Below, in pieces: positions 1 to 7,320 of a stretch of 10,281 nt of DNA. The position numbers and the translations under genes are program-made. The DNA comes from Bacteroidota bacterium (GTDB lineage Bacteria; Bacteroidota; Bacteroidia; Bacteroidales; P3). Where the stretch lies: contig JAUNWC010000029.1 of NCBI GenBank assembly GCA_030540495.1, forward strand, positions 1 through 10,281, given 5' to 3'. Numbering within the stretch: position 1 is the first letter of the stretch; the number at the start of each line of letters is the position of its first letter. The notes beneath the pieces were generated by a model that saw only the letters and a program-made list of their open reading frames with translations, was not told the origin of the DNA and did not search any database.

Positions 1-940
1 CATCCTTGCCCATTGCTCTTACTTGATTGGGAACTATGCTATTAAGACTTTGTCCCGGAGTGGTATTTACTTCCAAGAAATATAATTTATCTTCTTTTTC
101 GTTATATATATAATCTATTCTGCAAACGCCTTTGCAATTCAAATCCTTATATATTCTTTCTGTGGTGCGTTGTACTTGTTCTCTTAGTTTGTCGCTTATT
201 CTTGCAGGAACTATTTCGTCTGTGGTGCCGTTGTATTTTGCTTCATAGTCAAAGAACTCTGCCTTTGGCACTATTTCTGTTACAGGAAAAGCCTTTGTTT
301 CGCCCTTTTCCATAAACACTCCGCAAGATAATTCAACTCCCTGTATAAACTCTTCTATCAAAACCTTGTTATGCACCTCAAAAGCCTTTTTTATAGCCTC
401 CTCTAAGTCTTCTTTTTCCTTAACCTTACTCATTCCTATGGAAGAGCCTCCTTGGGAAGGTTTTACAAAAACGGGCAAACTAACCTTTGAAAGAATGTTC
501 TCTATATTTATTTCTTCGTTATCGTATATGGTTATGTTTTTTGCTACATTGACAATATCAAAATCCCTAACCACAGCATTACAAGTTGTTTTGTCAAAAG
601 TAATGGCTGAACACAAAGCATCGCAAGTATTATATTTTATGTTCAGCATATCAAAATAACCTTGCAAAAGTCCATTTTCTCCTGGCGTACCATGTACAAT
701 GATAAAAACAGCATCAAATCTTATTTTCTTTTCTTCTATGCTAAGTGAAAAATCGTTTTTATCTATGGAAATTCTCTTATTGTCTTTTTCGTAATACCAA
801 TCTTCTTGGGTTATGATTATTTTATAAAGATTAAAATCCTCGGATAAGTTTTTTTCTATCTGTTCGGCTGATTGCAAAGAAATGATATATTCCCCAGAAT
901 AGCCACCACATACTAAGGCTATATTTTTTTTATCTTTCAT
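1..940 (-). CDS. ddl: D-alanine--D-alanine ligase, 3' end cut by window edge
   Basis: This cytoplasmic ATP-grasp enzyme joins two D-alanines, using ATP, to make the dipeptide that ends the peptidoglycan stem peptide. Reading from ATG at 938-940 gives 313 residues before the window ends. The family is usually about 320-330 residues long, so only some 10-20 C-terminal residues are missing. Visible motifs are the N-terminal GGYSGE (residues 12-17, with the conserved Glu17), HGTPGENG (83-90), the ATP-grasp Lys160 and glycine/serine loop GGSSIG (164-169), EEF (196-198), the omega-loop stretch FFDYEAKYNG (229-238), and the metal-binding ending FLEVNTTPGQS (288-298). The omega-loop tyrosine fits a D-Ala-D-Ala rather than a D-Ala-D-lactate enzyme, which is an inference. 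The start lies inside the end of the upstream merR-type gene (11-base overlap), so the two are probably co-transcribed and translationally coupled. No separate promoter is seen. Confidence 0.95.
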   Translation of the reverse strand, partial: MKDKKNIALVCGGYSGEYIISLQSAEQIEKNLSEDFNLYKIIITQEDWYYEKDNKRISIDKNDFSLSIEEKKIRFDAVFIIVHGTPGENGLLQGYFDMLNIKYNTCDALCSAITFDKTTCNAVVRDFDIVNVAKNITIYDNEEINIENILSKVSLPVFVKPSQGGSSIGMSKVKEKEDLEEAIKKAFEVHNKVLIEEFIQGVELSCGVFMEKGETKAFPVTEIVPKAEFFDYEAKYNGTTDEIVPARISDKLREQVQRTTERIYKDLNCKGVCRIDYIYNEKEDKLYFLEVNTTPGQSLNSIVPNQVRAMGKD

Positions 941-1262
941 CTAAGTCCAATTTATTTCTCAAATCTAATAAAAATTCTTTTGCTTCTTTTAGAGTGCTTA
1001 TTACTTGTTCATAATTATTGCCTTGTGTTTTATTTTCCTTTAAGGCTTGTTTGGCTCCTTCCAAAGTATAATGCTTTTCTTTAGTAAGATAGACTATTTG
1101 TCGTAATAACCCTACATTTTCTTTGGTATAAAAACGAACCCCTCTTTTGTTTTTGTGAGGAGAAAGTTTCTTAAACTCCTTTTCCCAATACCTAAGAGTA
1201 GAATAAGGCAGGTCAAATTCTTTGGAAACCTCTGCTATTGAATAATAAAACTTATCTTCCAT
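930..1262 (-). CDS. small MerR-family transcriptional regulator
   Basis: The product is a 110-residue DNA-binding protein. The N-terminal winged helix-turn-helix is clear: YSIAEVSKEFDLPYSTLRYWEKEF (about residues 7-30) is the typical MerR start, with the TLRYWE signature at 22-27. The wing follows at about 38-48 (NKRGVRFYTKE), then a helix around 50-75. The C-terminal third (about 84-106) looks like one amphipathic, probably dimerising helix. There is no cysteine, so no metal sensing of the classic MerR type, and no effector-binding domain is attached. Short MerR-like proteins of this shape are common in Bacteroidetes. The gene precedes ddl and overlaps it by 11 bases. Its target is unknown: own promoter, ddl or a distant gene are all possible. 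A good -7 element lies 23 bases upstream of the ATG. Confidence 0.9.
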   Translation of the reverse strand: MEDKFYYSIAEVSKEFDLPYSTLRYWEKEFKKLSPHKNKRGVRFYTKENVGLLRQIVYLTKEKHYTLEGAKQALKENKTQGNNYEQVISTLKEAKEFLLDLRNKLDLDER

Positions 1263-1285
1263 TGCTTCACTTATCTTTTGCTATG

Positions 1286-1293
1286 CAAAATTA
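1286..1293 (-). promoter_or_regulatory. putative Bacteroidetes -7 promoter element for merR-ddl
   Basis: Read on the minus strand this is TAATTTTG, followed by C at 1285, matching the Bacteroidetes sigma-ABfr -7 consensus TAnnTTTGC. The expected TTTG -33 box is not clear; only a short T run is found near 1318-1321, slightly too far away. The site lies 23 bases upstream of the merR start codon, so the predicted leader is very short and has no good Shine-Dalgarno sequence. Confidence 0.55.
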
Positions 1294-1377
1294 CTAAAAA
1301 TCTTATACTTGATAATTAAAACAAGTAAATATTTTAAATAACGTTAGCCATGTGTAAGGAATAATAAAAATAATGTT

Positions 1378-1410
1378 AAAAAAGAAGTCTGCTCGCAAGA
1401 AGCAGACTTC
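1378..1410 (-). terminator. rho-independent terminator of the nqr operon
   Basis: Arms 1384-1393 (GAAGTCTGCT) and 1401-1410 (AGCAGACTTC) form a perfect 10-bp stem with a 7-base loop. On the minus strand it is followed by six T (1383 down to 1378). It starts 31 bases after the nqrF stop codon, as expected for the end of the nqrABCDEF transcript. The plus-strand side is followed by CGTG and A-rich sequence, so it should act in the minus direction only. Confidence 0.88.
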
Positions 1411-1441
1411 CGTGAAAAATTAAAAAAATTATGAAATTAAA

Positions 1442-2698
1442 TTATCCTCCAAAATTATCATACATAATATTCTCCTCTGGTACGCCCAGGTTGTCAAGCA
1501 TATCTGTAACAGATTTGGACATAGGACCAGGTCCGCACATATAGTACTCTATATCCTCGGGTGCAGGATGATTTTTCAAATAAGTTTCATACATAACCTT
1601 GTGAACAAAGCCCGCTGTGTAGGATATTCCTGCCTTGTCGGCAACAGGGTCTTCTCTATCTAAGGCAAGATGAAATTTAAAGTTAGGGAATTCTTTTTCC
1701 AAATTCAAAAAGTCGTCCAAATAAAATACCTCATTCAATGCTCTTGCTCCATAGAAATAATGCATTTGACGGTCGGTAGTATGAAGTGTTTTGGTCATAT
1801 GCATAATTTGAGCACGCAAAGGAGCCATACCTGCACCACCACCTATCCATACCATTTCGTTTTTGGTATCAAAGTGTGGGTGGAAATCTCCGTAAGGACC
1901 ACTCATCATAACCTTATCGCCCGGTTTCAAACTAAAGATATAAGAAGAGGCAATACCTGGATTAACATTCATAAAACCACTTCTATCTGCTTTGAAAGGA
2001 GGAGTAGCAATACGAACGGTAAGCATAAATACATTACCTTCGGCAGGATAGTTTGCCATGGAGTATGCTCTAATGGTTGGTTCGGTATTTACGCATTTAA
2101 GGTCAAACATTTTGAATTTTTCCCAACTTGGCAAATACTCATCTGTTATAAGACTTTTGTCATAATCAGCGTAGTTGATAGAAAAGGTTGGTATTTTGAT
2201 TTGAGCATATGAACCCGGAAGAAAGTCCATATGTGCTCCCTCAGGCAACTGAACCTTGAACTCTTTGATAAAAGTTGCAACATTTTTGTTGGAAATAACT
2301 GTACATTCGTATTCCTTAACTCCAAGCACAGATTCAGGTACTTTAAGTTTTAGGTTGTTTTTAACCTTTACCTGACAGCCCAAACGAAAATGATTTTCTA
2401 TCTCTTTGCGAGAAAAATGCGATTTTTCTGTTGGAAGTATCTCGCCGCCTCCCTCTAAAACTTGACATTTGCACTGACCACAAGAACCTTTGCCACCGCA
2501 GGCAGAAGGCAAAAATATCTGGTGCTCGGCAAGTGTGCTAAGCAAAGAAGAACCTGTTTGAACGGTTACGTCTGTTTTGTCGTTAATGTTTATGGTTACA
2601 TTGCCTTGAGGTACAAGTTTTTTTCGTGCCAACAAAAGCACAGCAACCAAAAACAAAACTATTATCAAAAATACTATTATACTTAATATTATTTGCAT
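1442..2698 (-). CDS. nqrF: Na+-translocating NADH:quinone reductase subunit F
   Basis: NqrF is the electron-entry subunit of Na+-NQR: it oxidises NADH at the cytoplasmic face and passes electrons through FAD and a 2Fe-2S centre to the membrane subunits. The 418-residue protein has one N-terminal membrane helix (about 3-24), then a plant-type ferredoxin domain with cluster ligands Cys67, Cys73, Cys76 and Cys108. A ferredoxin-reductase module follows, with FAD motif RAYS (210-213), the GPYGDF segment (267-272), NADH-binding GGGAGMAPLR (286-295) and the CGPGPM motif (388-393), ending in the family-typical YDNFGG. All key residues are present and the length is close to the family norm of about 410-420. 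It is the last gene of the operon, 13 bases after nqrE, with a strong Shine-Dalgarno sequence and a terminator downstream. A lone oxygenase reductase is excluded by the membrane helix and the operon. Confidence 0.98.
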   Translation of the reverse strand: MQIILSIIVFLIIVLFLVAVLLLARKKLVPQGNVTININDKTDVTVQTGSSLLSTLAEHQIFLPSACGGKGSCGQCKCQVLEGGGEILPTEKSHFSRKEIENHFRLGCQVKVKNNLKLKVPESVLGVKEYECTVISNKNVATFIKEFKVQLPEGAHMDFLPGSYAQIKIPTFSINYADYDKSLITDEYLPSWEKFKMFDLKCVNTEPTIRAYSMANYPAEGNVFMLTVRIATPPFKADRSGFMNVNPGIASSYIFSLKPGDKVMMSGPYGDFHPHFDTKNEMVWIGGGAGMAPLRAQIMHMTKTLHTTDRQMHYFYGARALNEVFYLDDFLNLEKEFPNFKFHLALDREDPVADKAGISYTAGFVHKVMYETYLKNHPAPEDIEYYMCGPGPMSKSVTDMLDNLGVPEENIMYDNFGG

Positions 2699-2704
2699 AT
2701 CTTA

Positions 2705-2713
2705 TTCCTCCTT
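2705..2713 (-). promoter_or_regulatory. strong Shine-Dalgarno site of nqrF overlapping the nqrE stop
   Basis: Minus-strand AAGGAGGAA lies 6 bases upstream of the nqrF ATG. Its first two bases are part of the nqrE stop codon (2712-2714). A near-full-length anti-SD match is unusual in Bacteroidetes and fits re-initiation or coupled translation of E and F. Confidence 0.8.
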
Positions 2714-3326
2714 ATAGTTTGATACCCGAAAATGATTGAAAAGCAATAGCCATCAAGCCTGTAATAATAAACGCAATACCCAAGCCCTTCAAAGCAGGAG
2801 GTATGTTAGAGTATTTTAATCTTTCTCTTATGGCTGCTATACCCACTATAGCCAACAACCAACCTATACCCGAGCCAAAAGCAAAGGAAAATACCTCTCC
2901 TATGTTGCTATAATCTCTTTTTTGCATAAACAAAGATGCTCCAAGTATAGCACAATTCACGGCTATAAGAGGCAAGAATATTCCAAGTTGAGAGTAAAGA
3001 GAAGGAGAATATTTTTCTACAAACATCTCTACCAATTGAACTATACCTGCTACTACGGCAATAAAGATAATAAGACTTAGGAAACTTAGGTCTATACCTG
3101 CAAAAGAACTGCTAAGCCAAGTCAAAGCCCCTTTTTGTAACACATACTTATACAAGAAATAGTTGATAGGCACGGTTACTAATAGCACAAAAATTACAGC
3201 AAGTCCTAAGCCCATAGAGGTTTTAACCGTTTTTGATATTGCCAAATAGGAACACATACCTAAGAAAAAGGCAAATATCATATTATCAACAAATATTGAC
3301 TTTATAAAAATATTTAATGCATCCAT
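2712..3326 (-). CDS. nqrE: Na+-translocating NADH:quinone reductase subunit E
   Basis: NqrE is an integral inner-membrane subunit of Na+-NQR, homologous to RnfA. The 204-residue hydrophobic protein shows about six membrane helices and matches the family length (about 200). The start MDALNIFIKSIFVDNMIFAFFLGMC is typical of NqrE. Cys25 (in GMCSYL) and Cys125 (in AVNCAILG) are the conserved cysteines which, with two from NqrD, hold an iron centre at the NqrD/NqrE interface in the known enzyme structure. The acidic segment VQLVEMFVEKYSPSLY (96-111) is also characteristic. RnfA is the main alternative for such a sequence, but the flanking nqrD and nqrF and the absence of rnf genes settle it. The gene lies 23 bases after nqrD and has its own Shine-Dalgarno site. 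Confidence 0.97.
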   Translation of the reverse strand: MDALNIFIKSIFVDNMIFAFFLGMCSYLAISKTVKTSMGLGLAVIFVLLVTVPINYFLYKYVLQKGALTWLSSSFAGIDLSFLSLIIFIAVVAGIVQLVEMFVEKYSPSLYSQLGIFLPLIAVNCAILGASLFMQKRDYSNIGEVFSFAFGSGIGWLLAIVGIAAIRERLKYSNIPPALKGLGIAFIITGLMAIAFQSFSGIKL

Positions 3327-3334
3327 AGTTTTTT

Positions 3335-3340
3335 CTCCTT
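3335..3340 (-). promoter_or_regulatory. Shine-Dalgarno site of nqrE
   Basis: Minus-strand AAGGAG sits 8 bases upstream of the nqrE ATG (3324-3326) in the 23-base gap after nqrD. It supports the chosen start. Confidence 0.7.
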
Positions 3341-3349
3341 AATATATTC

Positions 3350-3973
3350 CTATTCGTTTTCTACTAAATCTTTATTCTTACTTCTATGTACCCAAATAAC
3401 TAAGCCTACAAGTATAAGAGCCATAGCAGGCATTACCATAAGACCATTGTTTTCGTAACCAAAATTATAAAAACTATCTGGTATTATTTTGTAGCCCCAC
3501 AATGTGCCAAAGCCAAACAACTCCCTTAGGAAACCGACTATAATAAGTATTATACCATAACCTATACCGTTGCCAAGTCCGTCTAATAAAGCGGGCAAAG
3601 GTTTGTTGCTCATGGCAAAAGCCTCCAAACGTCCCATAACTATGCAGTTGGTAATAATCAAACCTACATAAACAGAAAGTTGTTTGCTAACATCATAAGC
3701 AAAAGCCTTTAAGAATTGGTCTACTAAAATAACAAACATAGCCACAACCACCAACTGAACAATAATTCTTATTCTTGGTGGGATGGTATTTCTAAGAAGA
3801 GAAATAAACAAGTTACTCATCATAACCACAACCGTAACAGAAAGAGCCATAACCACGGCAGGTTGTAGTTTTACGGTAACAGCCAAACAAGAACAAATAC
3901 CCAAAACTTGTACAATAATAGGATTCTCTTTTGAGAAGGGCATTGTTATTAATTTTTTATTCTTTGCATTCAT
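3350..3973 (-). CDS. nqrD: Na+-translocating NADH:quinone reductase subunit D
   Basis: NqrD is an integral inner-membrane subunit of Na+-NQR, the RnfE-like partner of NqrE. The 207-residue protein shows about six membrane helices; the family is about 205-215 long. The conserved half-site cysteines are Cys27 (LGICSCLAVT) and Cys110 (ITNCIVMGRLEAFA), which with two NqrE cysteines bind the interface iron centre. A second cysteine at position 29 sits two residues after the first; from memory most relatives have Ala there. Other family features are the segment TIPPRIRIIVQLVVVA (63-78) and DGLGNGIGYG (131-140). The gene begins 7 bases after the nqrC stop, with only a poor Shine-Dalgarno sequence, so coupled translation from nqrC is likely. 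Confidence 0.97.
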   Translation of the reverse strand: MNAKNKKLITMPFSKENPIIVQVLGICSCLAVTVKLQPAVVMALSVTVVVMMSNLFISLLRNTIPPRIRIIVQLVVVAMFVILVDQFLKAFAYDVSKQLSVYVGLIITNCIVMGRLEAFAMSNKPLPALLDGLGNGIGYGIILIIVGFLRELFGFGTLWGYKIIPDSFYNFGYENNGLMVMPAMALILVGLVIWVHRSKNKDLVENE

Positions 3974-3980
3974 ATACCTA

Positions 3981-4721
3981 CTATTTTCTTAATGATTTAA
4001 AATAAGGAACAAAGAACTCTAAACCACTTTTCATCATATCGCTAACGCCATTACAAGTTAGAGTTGCACCTGTGATAGCATCCACTTTATGTGGTTGGTC
4101 TTTGCCCACTCTTTTTTCTACTGCTATGCTAACATAGTCGTCACCTTCAAAAATTGTCTTGCCTACAAAAGAAGCGGCAAAAGAAGGGTCGTCTTTGATG
4201 TTACCTCCCAAGCCCGGAGTTTCTCCAGCGTGGTCAAAAACAATGTTTTCTATAGTATTGGCATCAGAACGCAACGCCACGTATCCCCATATTTCATCCC
4301 AAAGACCTATACCTCTAACAGGTACTACATAGATTGTCTCTTTATTGCCTTTGTTGTATATAAAGACAGGTAAAACAGCATCTTTATCTCCGTTCTTATA
4401 TTTTTTTACCTCGTCTTTAATACTCAAAGTAAAAGGTCTTTTATCGCCTTGTTCTTGTTTCCCATTTACGTATTTATACACTATTTCACCATTAGATTTT
4501 ACTCCAAGTTCGGTGGTAAAGCATTTGTTATATAATTCTTCTGCCTCTGTACGCTCTACGTTTTCATTAGCGGCTTGAAGTATCATTTGCATTTGCTCAG
4601 CAACAATGTTTTTTTCTTGTGGTTTTTGCAACAACATAGAAACCGAAGCCAAAACTGCCGCAACAACAATAACAAGGACAGTAGAATATATGTATATATA
4701 TTTATTGGTAAATTTCTTCAT
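3981..4721 (-). CDS. nqrC: Na+-translocating NADH:quinone reductase subunit C (covalent FMN)
   Basis: NqrC carries a covalently bound FMN on the periplasmic side and relays electrons from the NqrD/E iron centre toward NqrB. The 246-residue protein has one N-terminal membrane helix (about 8-31) followed by a soluble FMN-binding domain. The flavinylation motif D-x-x-(S/T)-G-A-T is present as DAITGAT (214-220), making Thr220 the expected acceptor of FMN through a phosphoester bond made by ApbE. The segments GIGLWDEIWGYVAL (137-150) and ETPGLGG (167-173) are hallmarks of the family. The length is slightly shorter than the 257 residues of the Vibrio protein. The start is fixed by a Shine-Dalgarno match AGGAGG 8 bases upstream. 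The RnfG homologue is an alternative, excluded by the operon. Confidence 0.97.
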   Translation of the reverse strand: MKKFTNKYIYIYSTVLVIVVAAVLASVSMLLQKPQEKNIVAEQMQMILQAANENVERTEAEELYNKCFTTELGVKSNGEIVYKYVNGKQEQGDKRPFTLSIKDEVKKYKNGDKDAVLPVFIYNKGNKETIYVVPVRGIGLWDEIWGYVALRSDANTIENIVFDHAGETPGLGGNIKDDPSFAASFVGKTIFEGDDYVSIAVEKRVGKDQPHKVDAITGATLTCNGVSDMMKSGLEFFVPYFKSLRK

Positions 4722-4729
4722 TTTATATT

Positions 4730-4735
4730 CCTCCT
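4730..4735 (-). promoter_or_regulatory. Shine-Dalgarno site of nqrC
   Basis: Minus-strand AGGAGG lies 8 bases upstream of the nqrC ATG, inside the 18-base gap after the nqrB stop codon. It is a perfect core match and confirms the start. Confidence 0.75.
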
Positions 4736-4739
4736 ATAT

Positions 4740-5888
4740 TTATTTGGTGCTTGCAAGTTTAACTCTGTTTTTTCTACGTCTAATGTTAGCCTCTACTACA
4801 TAGTAGTCTATCAAAGGAGCAAAGACATTAAGCAACAATATAGCCAACATCATACCCTCTGGATAGGCAGGGTTTATTACCCTGATTAGCACAGCCATAA
4901 CACCTATAAGAAAACCATAGATATATTTTCCCGTATTGGTGTGAGCAGAGGTAACAGGGTCTGTAGCCATAAATACCGCTCCAAAAGCAAAACCTCCCAT
5001 AAAGAAATGTTGATAGAAAGGAACGTTCATATATTCGTTACTACCGATAGCGTTGAATATCAATCCCATAATAGCACCTCCTACAAAAATAGAAAGCATG
5101 GTTCGCCAAGAAGCAATATTAGAAACCAAAAGAATAAAGGCTCCTATCATTATGGCTATAAAAGAAGTCTCGCCTACGCAACCCGGAATAAAGCCCGTTA
5201 TCATATCGCAAAGACTTGTGCTTGTGTTTTGACCAACAGCCAATTCTGCCAAAGGAGTGGCTCCACTAATGGCATCTCCTTTGTCAAATATCCATACCAT
5301 ATCGCCTGACATTTGAGAAGGATAAGAAAAGAACAAAAAGGCTCTTGCCACCAAGGCAGGGTTCATAAAGTTCATACCTGTGCCACCAAAAACTTCCTTA
5401 CCAATAATAACAGCAAACACAACAGCCAAAGCCAATTGCCAAAGAGGAGTATCTGGTGGGCATATCATAGGAATAATAAGTCCTGTTACCAAATAACCTT
5501 CATTTACTTCTTCGTTACGTATTTGTGCAAAGGCAAATTCTATGGCAAGTCCCACAACGTATGATACCACAATCATAGGCAAAACTCGCCAAAAACCATA
5601 GAAGAATGTAGCCCAGAAAGTTGCACTTTCTCTGTGTGAAAGAAAATGTTGATAGCCTACATTGTACATACCAAACAATAGGGCAGGGACAAGAGCAAAA
5701 ACAACTACAATCATAGCCCTTTTCATATCTATGGCATCTCTAAAATGAGCACCTTTTCTCCCTGCAGTCTTATCGCTGACAAACGAAAAACTCTCAAAAG
5801 CCTCAAAAGTGGAGGCAAGCCAATGATATTTTGCTCCCTTTTGTACCTTAGGTCTTTGTTTGTCAAAAAATTTCTCTACAAAGTTCAT
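4740..5888 (-). CDS. nqrB: Na+-translocating NADH:quinone reductase subunit B (covalent FMN, Na+ channel)
   Basis: NqrB is the large membrane subunit that carries a covalent FMN and riboflavin, contains the sodium path and takes part in quinone reduction. The 382-residue protein starts with a soluble amphipathic stretch (1-50) and then has about ten hydrophobic helices. The flavinylation motif DAISGAT (205-211) gives Thr211 as the FMN site. The conserved segments EVNEGYLVTGLIIPMICPPDTPLW (127-150), GGTGMNFMNPALVARAFLFFSYP (168-190) and FMATDPVTSAHTNTGKYIYG (306-325) are all intact. It is shorter than the Vibrio subunit (about 415), as I recall for Bacteroidetes NqrB. It follows nqrA by 30 bases; its upstream AGAAG is at best a weak Shine-Dalgarno sequence. 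RnfD is the paralogous alternative, ruled out by nqrA upstream and nqrF downstream. Confidence 0.98.
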   Translation of the reverse strand: MNFVEKFFDKQRPKVQKGAKYHWLASTFEAFESFSFVSDKTAGRKGAHFRDAIDMKRAMIVVVFALVPALLFGMYNVGYQHFLSHRESATFWATFFYGFWRVLPMIVVSYVVGLAIEFAFAQIRNEEVNEGYLVTGLIIPMICPPDTPLWQLALAVVFAVIIGKEVFGGTGMNFMNPALVARAFLFFSYPSQMSGDMVWIFDKGDAISGATPLAELAVGQNTSTSLCDMITGFIPGCVGETSFIAIMIGAFILLVSNIASWRTMLSIFVGGAIMGLIFNAIGSNEYMNVPFYQHFFMGGFAFGAVFMATDPVTSAHTNTGKYIYGFLIGVMAVLIRVINPAYPEGMMLAILLLNVFAPLIDYYVVEANIRRRKNRVKLASTK

Positions 5889-5918
5889 ATCTTCTTATAT
5901 CTTTTATTCATTATAAAA

Positions 5919-7283
5919 CTATTCACCAAGTTCTTTGCGCATAAGTTCCAATCCGTTACGAATAATGGTTTGTATTTCTGTTTTGGAAACGTCTATTACT
6001 TCGCAAAGAGCAAAATCCTCAGCATCCACTTCATAGATTCCCAATTCCTCCATCCTATCTATATCTTTTGACAAACAAGCCTTAATAAGATGCATAGGGT
6101 ATATATCCATAGGTAAAACTTTCTCAAACTCACCTGTAAAAACATATGCTCTTTGCGAGCCGTGAAGATTGGAATCTATGGAGAAAGGTTTTTTGCTACA
6201 ACGAGCAAAAAATCCTCGTGGAAAAGTATGAGAAACACTGAATTTATTCAATCCCGGCATCATCCAGCCCAATCCCTCTTTGTAATCTCCTTCTTCTATA
6301 ACAGTTATTTGATTATCAAAGGCTCCAAGGTAACCCTCTTTTTCTATTCTTGTACCAGTAAGCACATTGCCGGAAATATATCTTAGATGCTTATTCGTAT
6401 TGACGTTATCTTTTATTATATCTTCTATGGCTGTACCTCTAATCACTCTATAATAAGACGGAAATTTTAATTCCTCTCCGGTCAAAGCAATAATTTTTGA
6501 AGCATCATACTTGCCCTCAGTAAAGAATTTACCCAATGTTAGAACATCCAAAAGATTTATATACCAAATTCTTTCACCCTTATTTATAGGAGAAATTTTT
6601 TCTGCTTGTATAGATACATTGCCATAAGGATGTTTGCCCTTGAAACAAATTTTCTCAACGTTTTGCAAAGAAAGAATGTCTTCGCAAGTGGTTTGAGGAT
6701 TGATAGATAAATAAATAGTCTTATCGGTTAATTTTTTCAAAACGTCTATTCCCAACTGTAAAAAGGCTTTTTCTCTTTTTAATGCAAAGTTATAATCCAC
6801 TGCAAGCGGAGCAGAGTCAAAACCTTTAACAATGATGTATTTAGGCAAGGTGTCTTCCTTTGGTATTACATCATAAGGACGTTGTCTCAACAAAGTCCAA
6901 AGACCGCTTTCTAACATTTTGTTTTTCAATTCTTCTTTTGACAAAGAAGCAAGCGAAAGACTACCAAAGTCTTTGTAAGTGTTTTGATTATCGTTCTTTA
7001 TTATTATCTCCTGGATAACTCTTTTTGCACCTCGTTTTACTTCTTGTATCTCACCACTTATAGGGGAAACAAATTTGATATTTGGTTTCTCTTTGGAGTA
7101 AAAAACAGGCGTACCTATCTCTACTTTATCGCCTACGTCTATAAGAAGTTTTGGAGTAATGCCTATATAATCCAAGGGCTTTAATGCAACACTCTTAGGA
7201 GCAAGACTATCTTTTATTTCTTTGTTTGCCTCTCCTAACAAATGTATGTCTAATCCCTTAGAAATCCTTATTTCTCTTGACAT
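5919..7283 (-). CDS. nqrA: Na+-translocating NADH:quinone reductase subunit A
   Basis: NqrA is the large soluble subunit on the cytoplasmic side of the Na+-NQR complex, bound to NqrB and related to RnfC but without its 4Fe-4S clusters. The 454-residue protein is close to the family length (about 446-450). It opens with MSREIRISKGLDIHLLGEA, the typical NqrA start. It then shows the barrel-sandwich pattern PKLLIDVGDKVEIGTPVFYSKE (44-65) with ISGEI (75-79), LLRQRPYDVIP (131-141), HPYGNV (218-223), SGNVLTG (304-310), GWMMPGLNKFS (339-349), and the C-terminal GIYEVDAEDFALCEVIDVSKTEIQ segment (415-438). No transmembrane helix is visible. It is the first gene of nqrABCDEF. The ATG has no Shine-Dalgarno sequence but an AT-only stretch before it, common for first genes in Bacteroidetes, and a good -7 element lies 37 bases upstream. 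Confidence 0.98.
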   Translation of the reverse strand: MSREIRISKGLDIHLLGEANKEIKDSLAPKSVALKPLDYIGITPKLLIDVGDKVEIGTPVFYSKEKPNIKFVSPISGEIQEVKRGAKRVIQEIIIKNDNQNTYKDFGSLSLASLSKEELKNKMLESGLWTLLRQRPYDVIPKEDTLPKYIIVKGFDSAPLAVDYNFALKREKAFLQLGIDVLKKLTDKTIYLSINPQTTCEDILSLQNVEKICFKGKHPYGNVSIQAEKISPINKGERIWYINLLDVLTLGKFFTEGKYDASKIIALTGEELKFPSYYRVIRGTAIEDIIKDNVNTNKHLRYISGNVLTGTRIEKEGYLGAFDNQITVIEEGDYKEGLGWMMPGLNKFSVSHTFPRGFFARCSKKPFSIDSNLHGSQRAYVFTGEFEKVLPMDIYPMHLIKACLSKDIDRMEELGIYEVDAEDFALCEVIDVSKTEIQTIIRNGLELMRKELGE

Positions 7284-7320
7284 AATATATTATATATTGT
7301 TTTACCTTAAATTTAGGTTG

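Noticed and set aside
366..659. Open frame of 97 codons on the plus strand inside ddl
   Set aside because: The minus strand encodes intact ATP-grasp motifs here, so the plus-strand frame is a shadow.
1670..2212. Open frame of 180 codons on the plus strand, antisense to nqrF
   Set aside because: It lies wholly inside the well-supported nqrF gene, has no recognisable domain, low-complexity Cys/His/Thr-rich composition typical of a shadow frame, and no promoter or ribosome site.
4575..4889. Plus-strand frames across the nqrC/nqrB junction (also 4606-4803)
   Set aside because: They overlap conserved coding sequence on the other strand; the hydrophobic translation reflects the complement of the NqrC membrane helix and NqrB C-terminus.
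1442..7283. Possible Rnf complex instead of Na+-NQR
   Set aside because: The order A-B-C-D-E-F, the ferredoxin/FAD/NADH protein NqrF, and an NqrA without 4Fe-4S cysteine motifs are specific to NQR; no rnfB-like ferredoxin is present.
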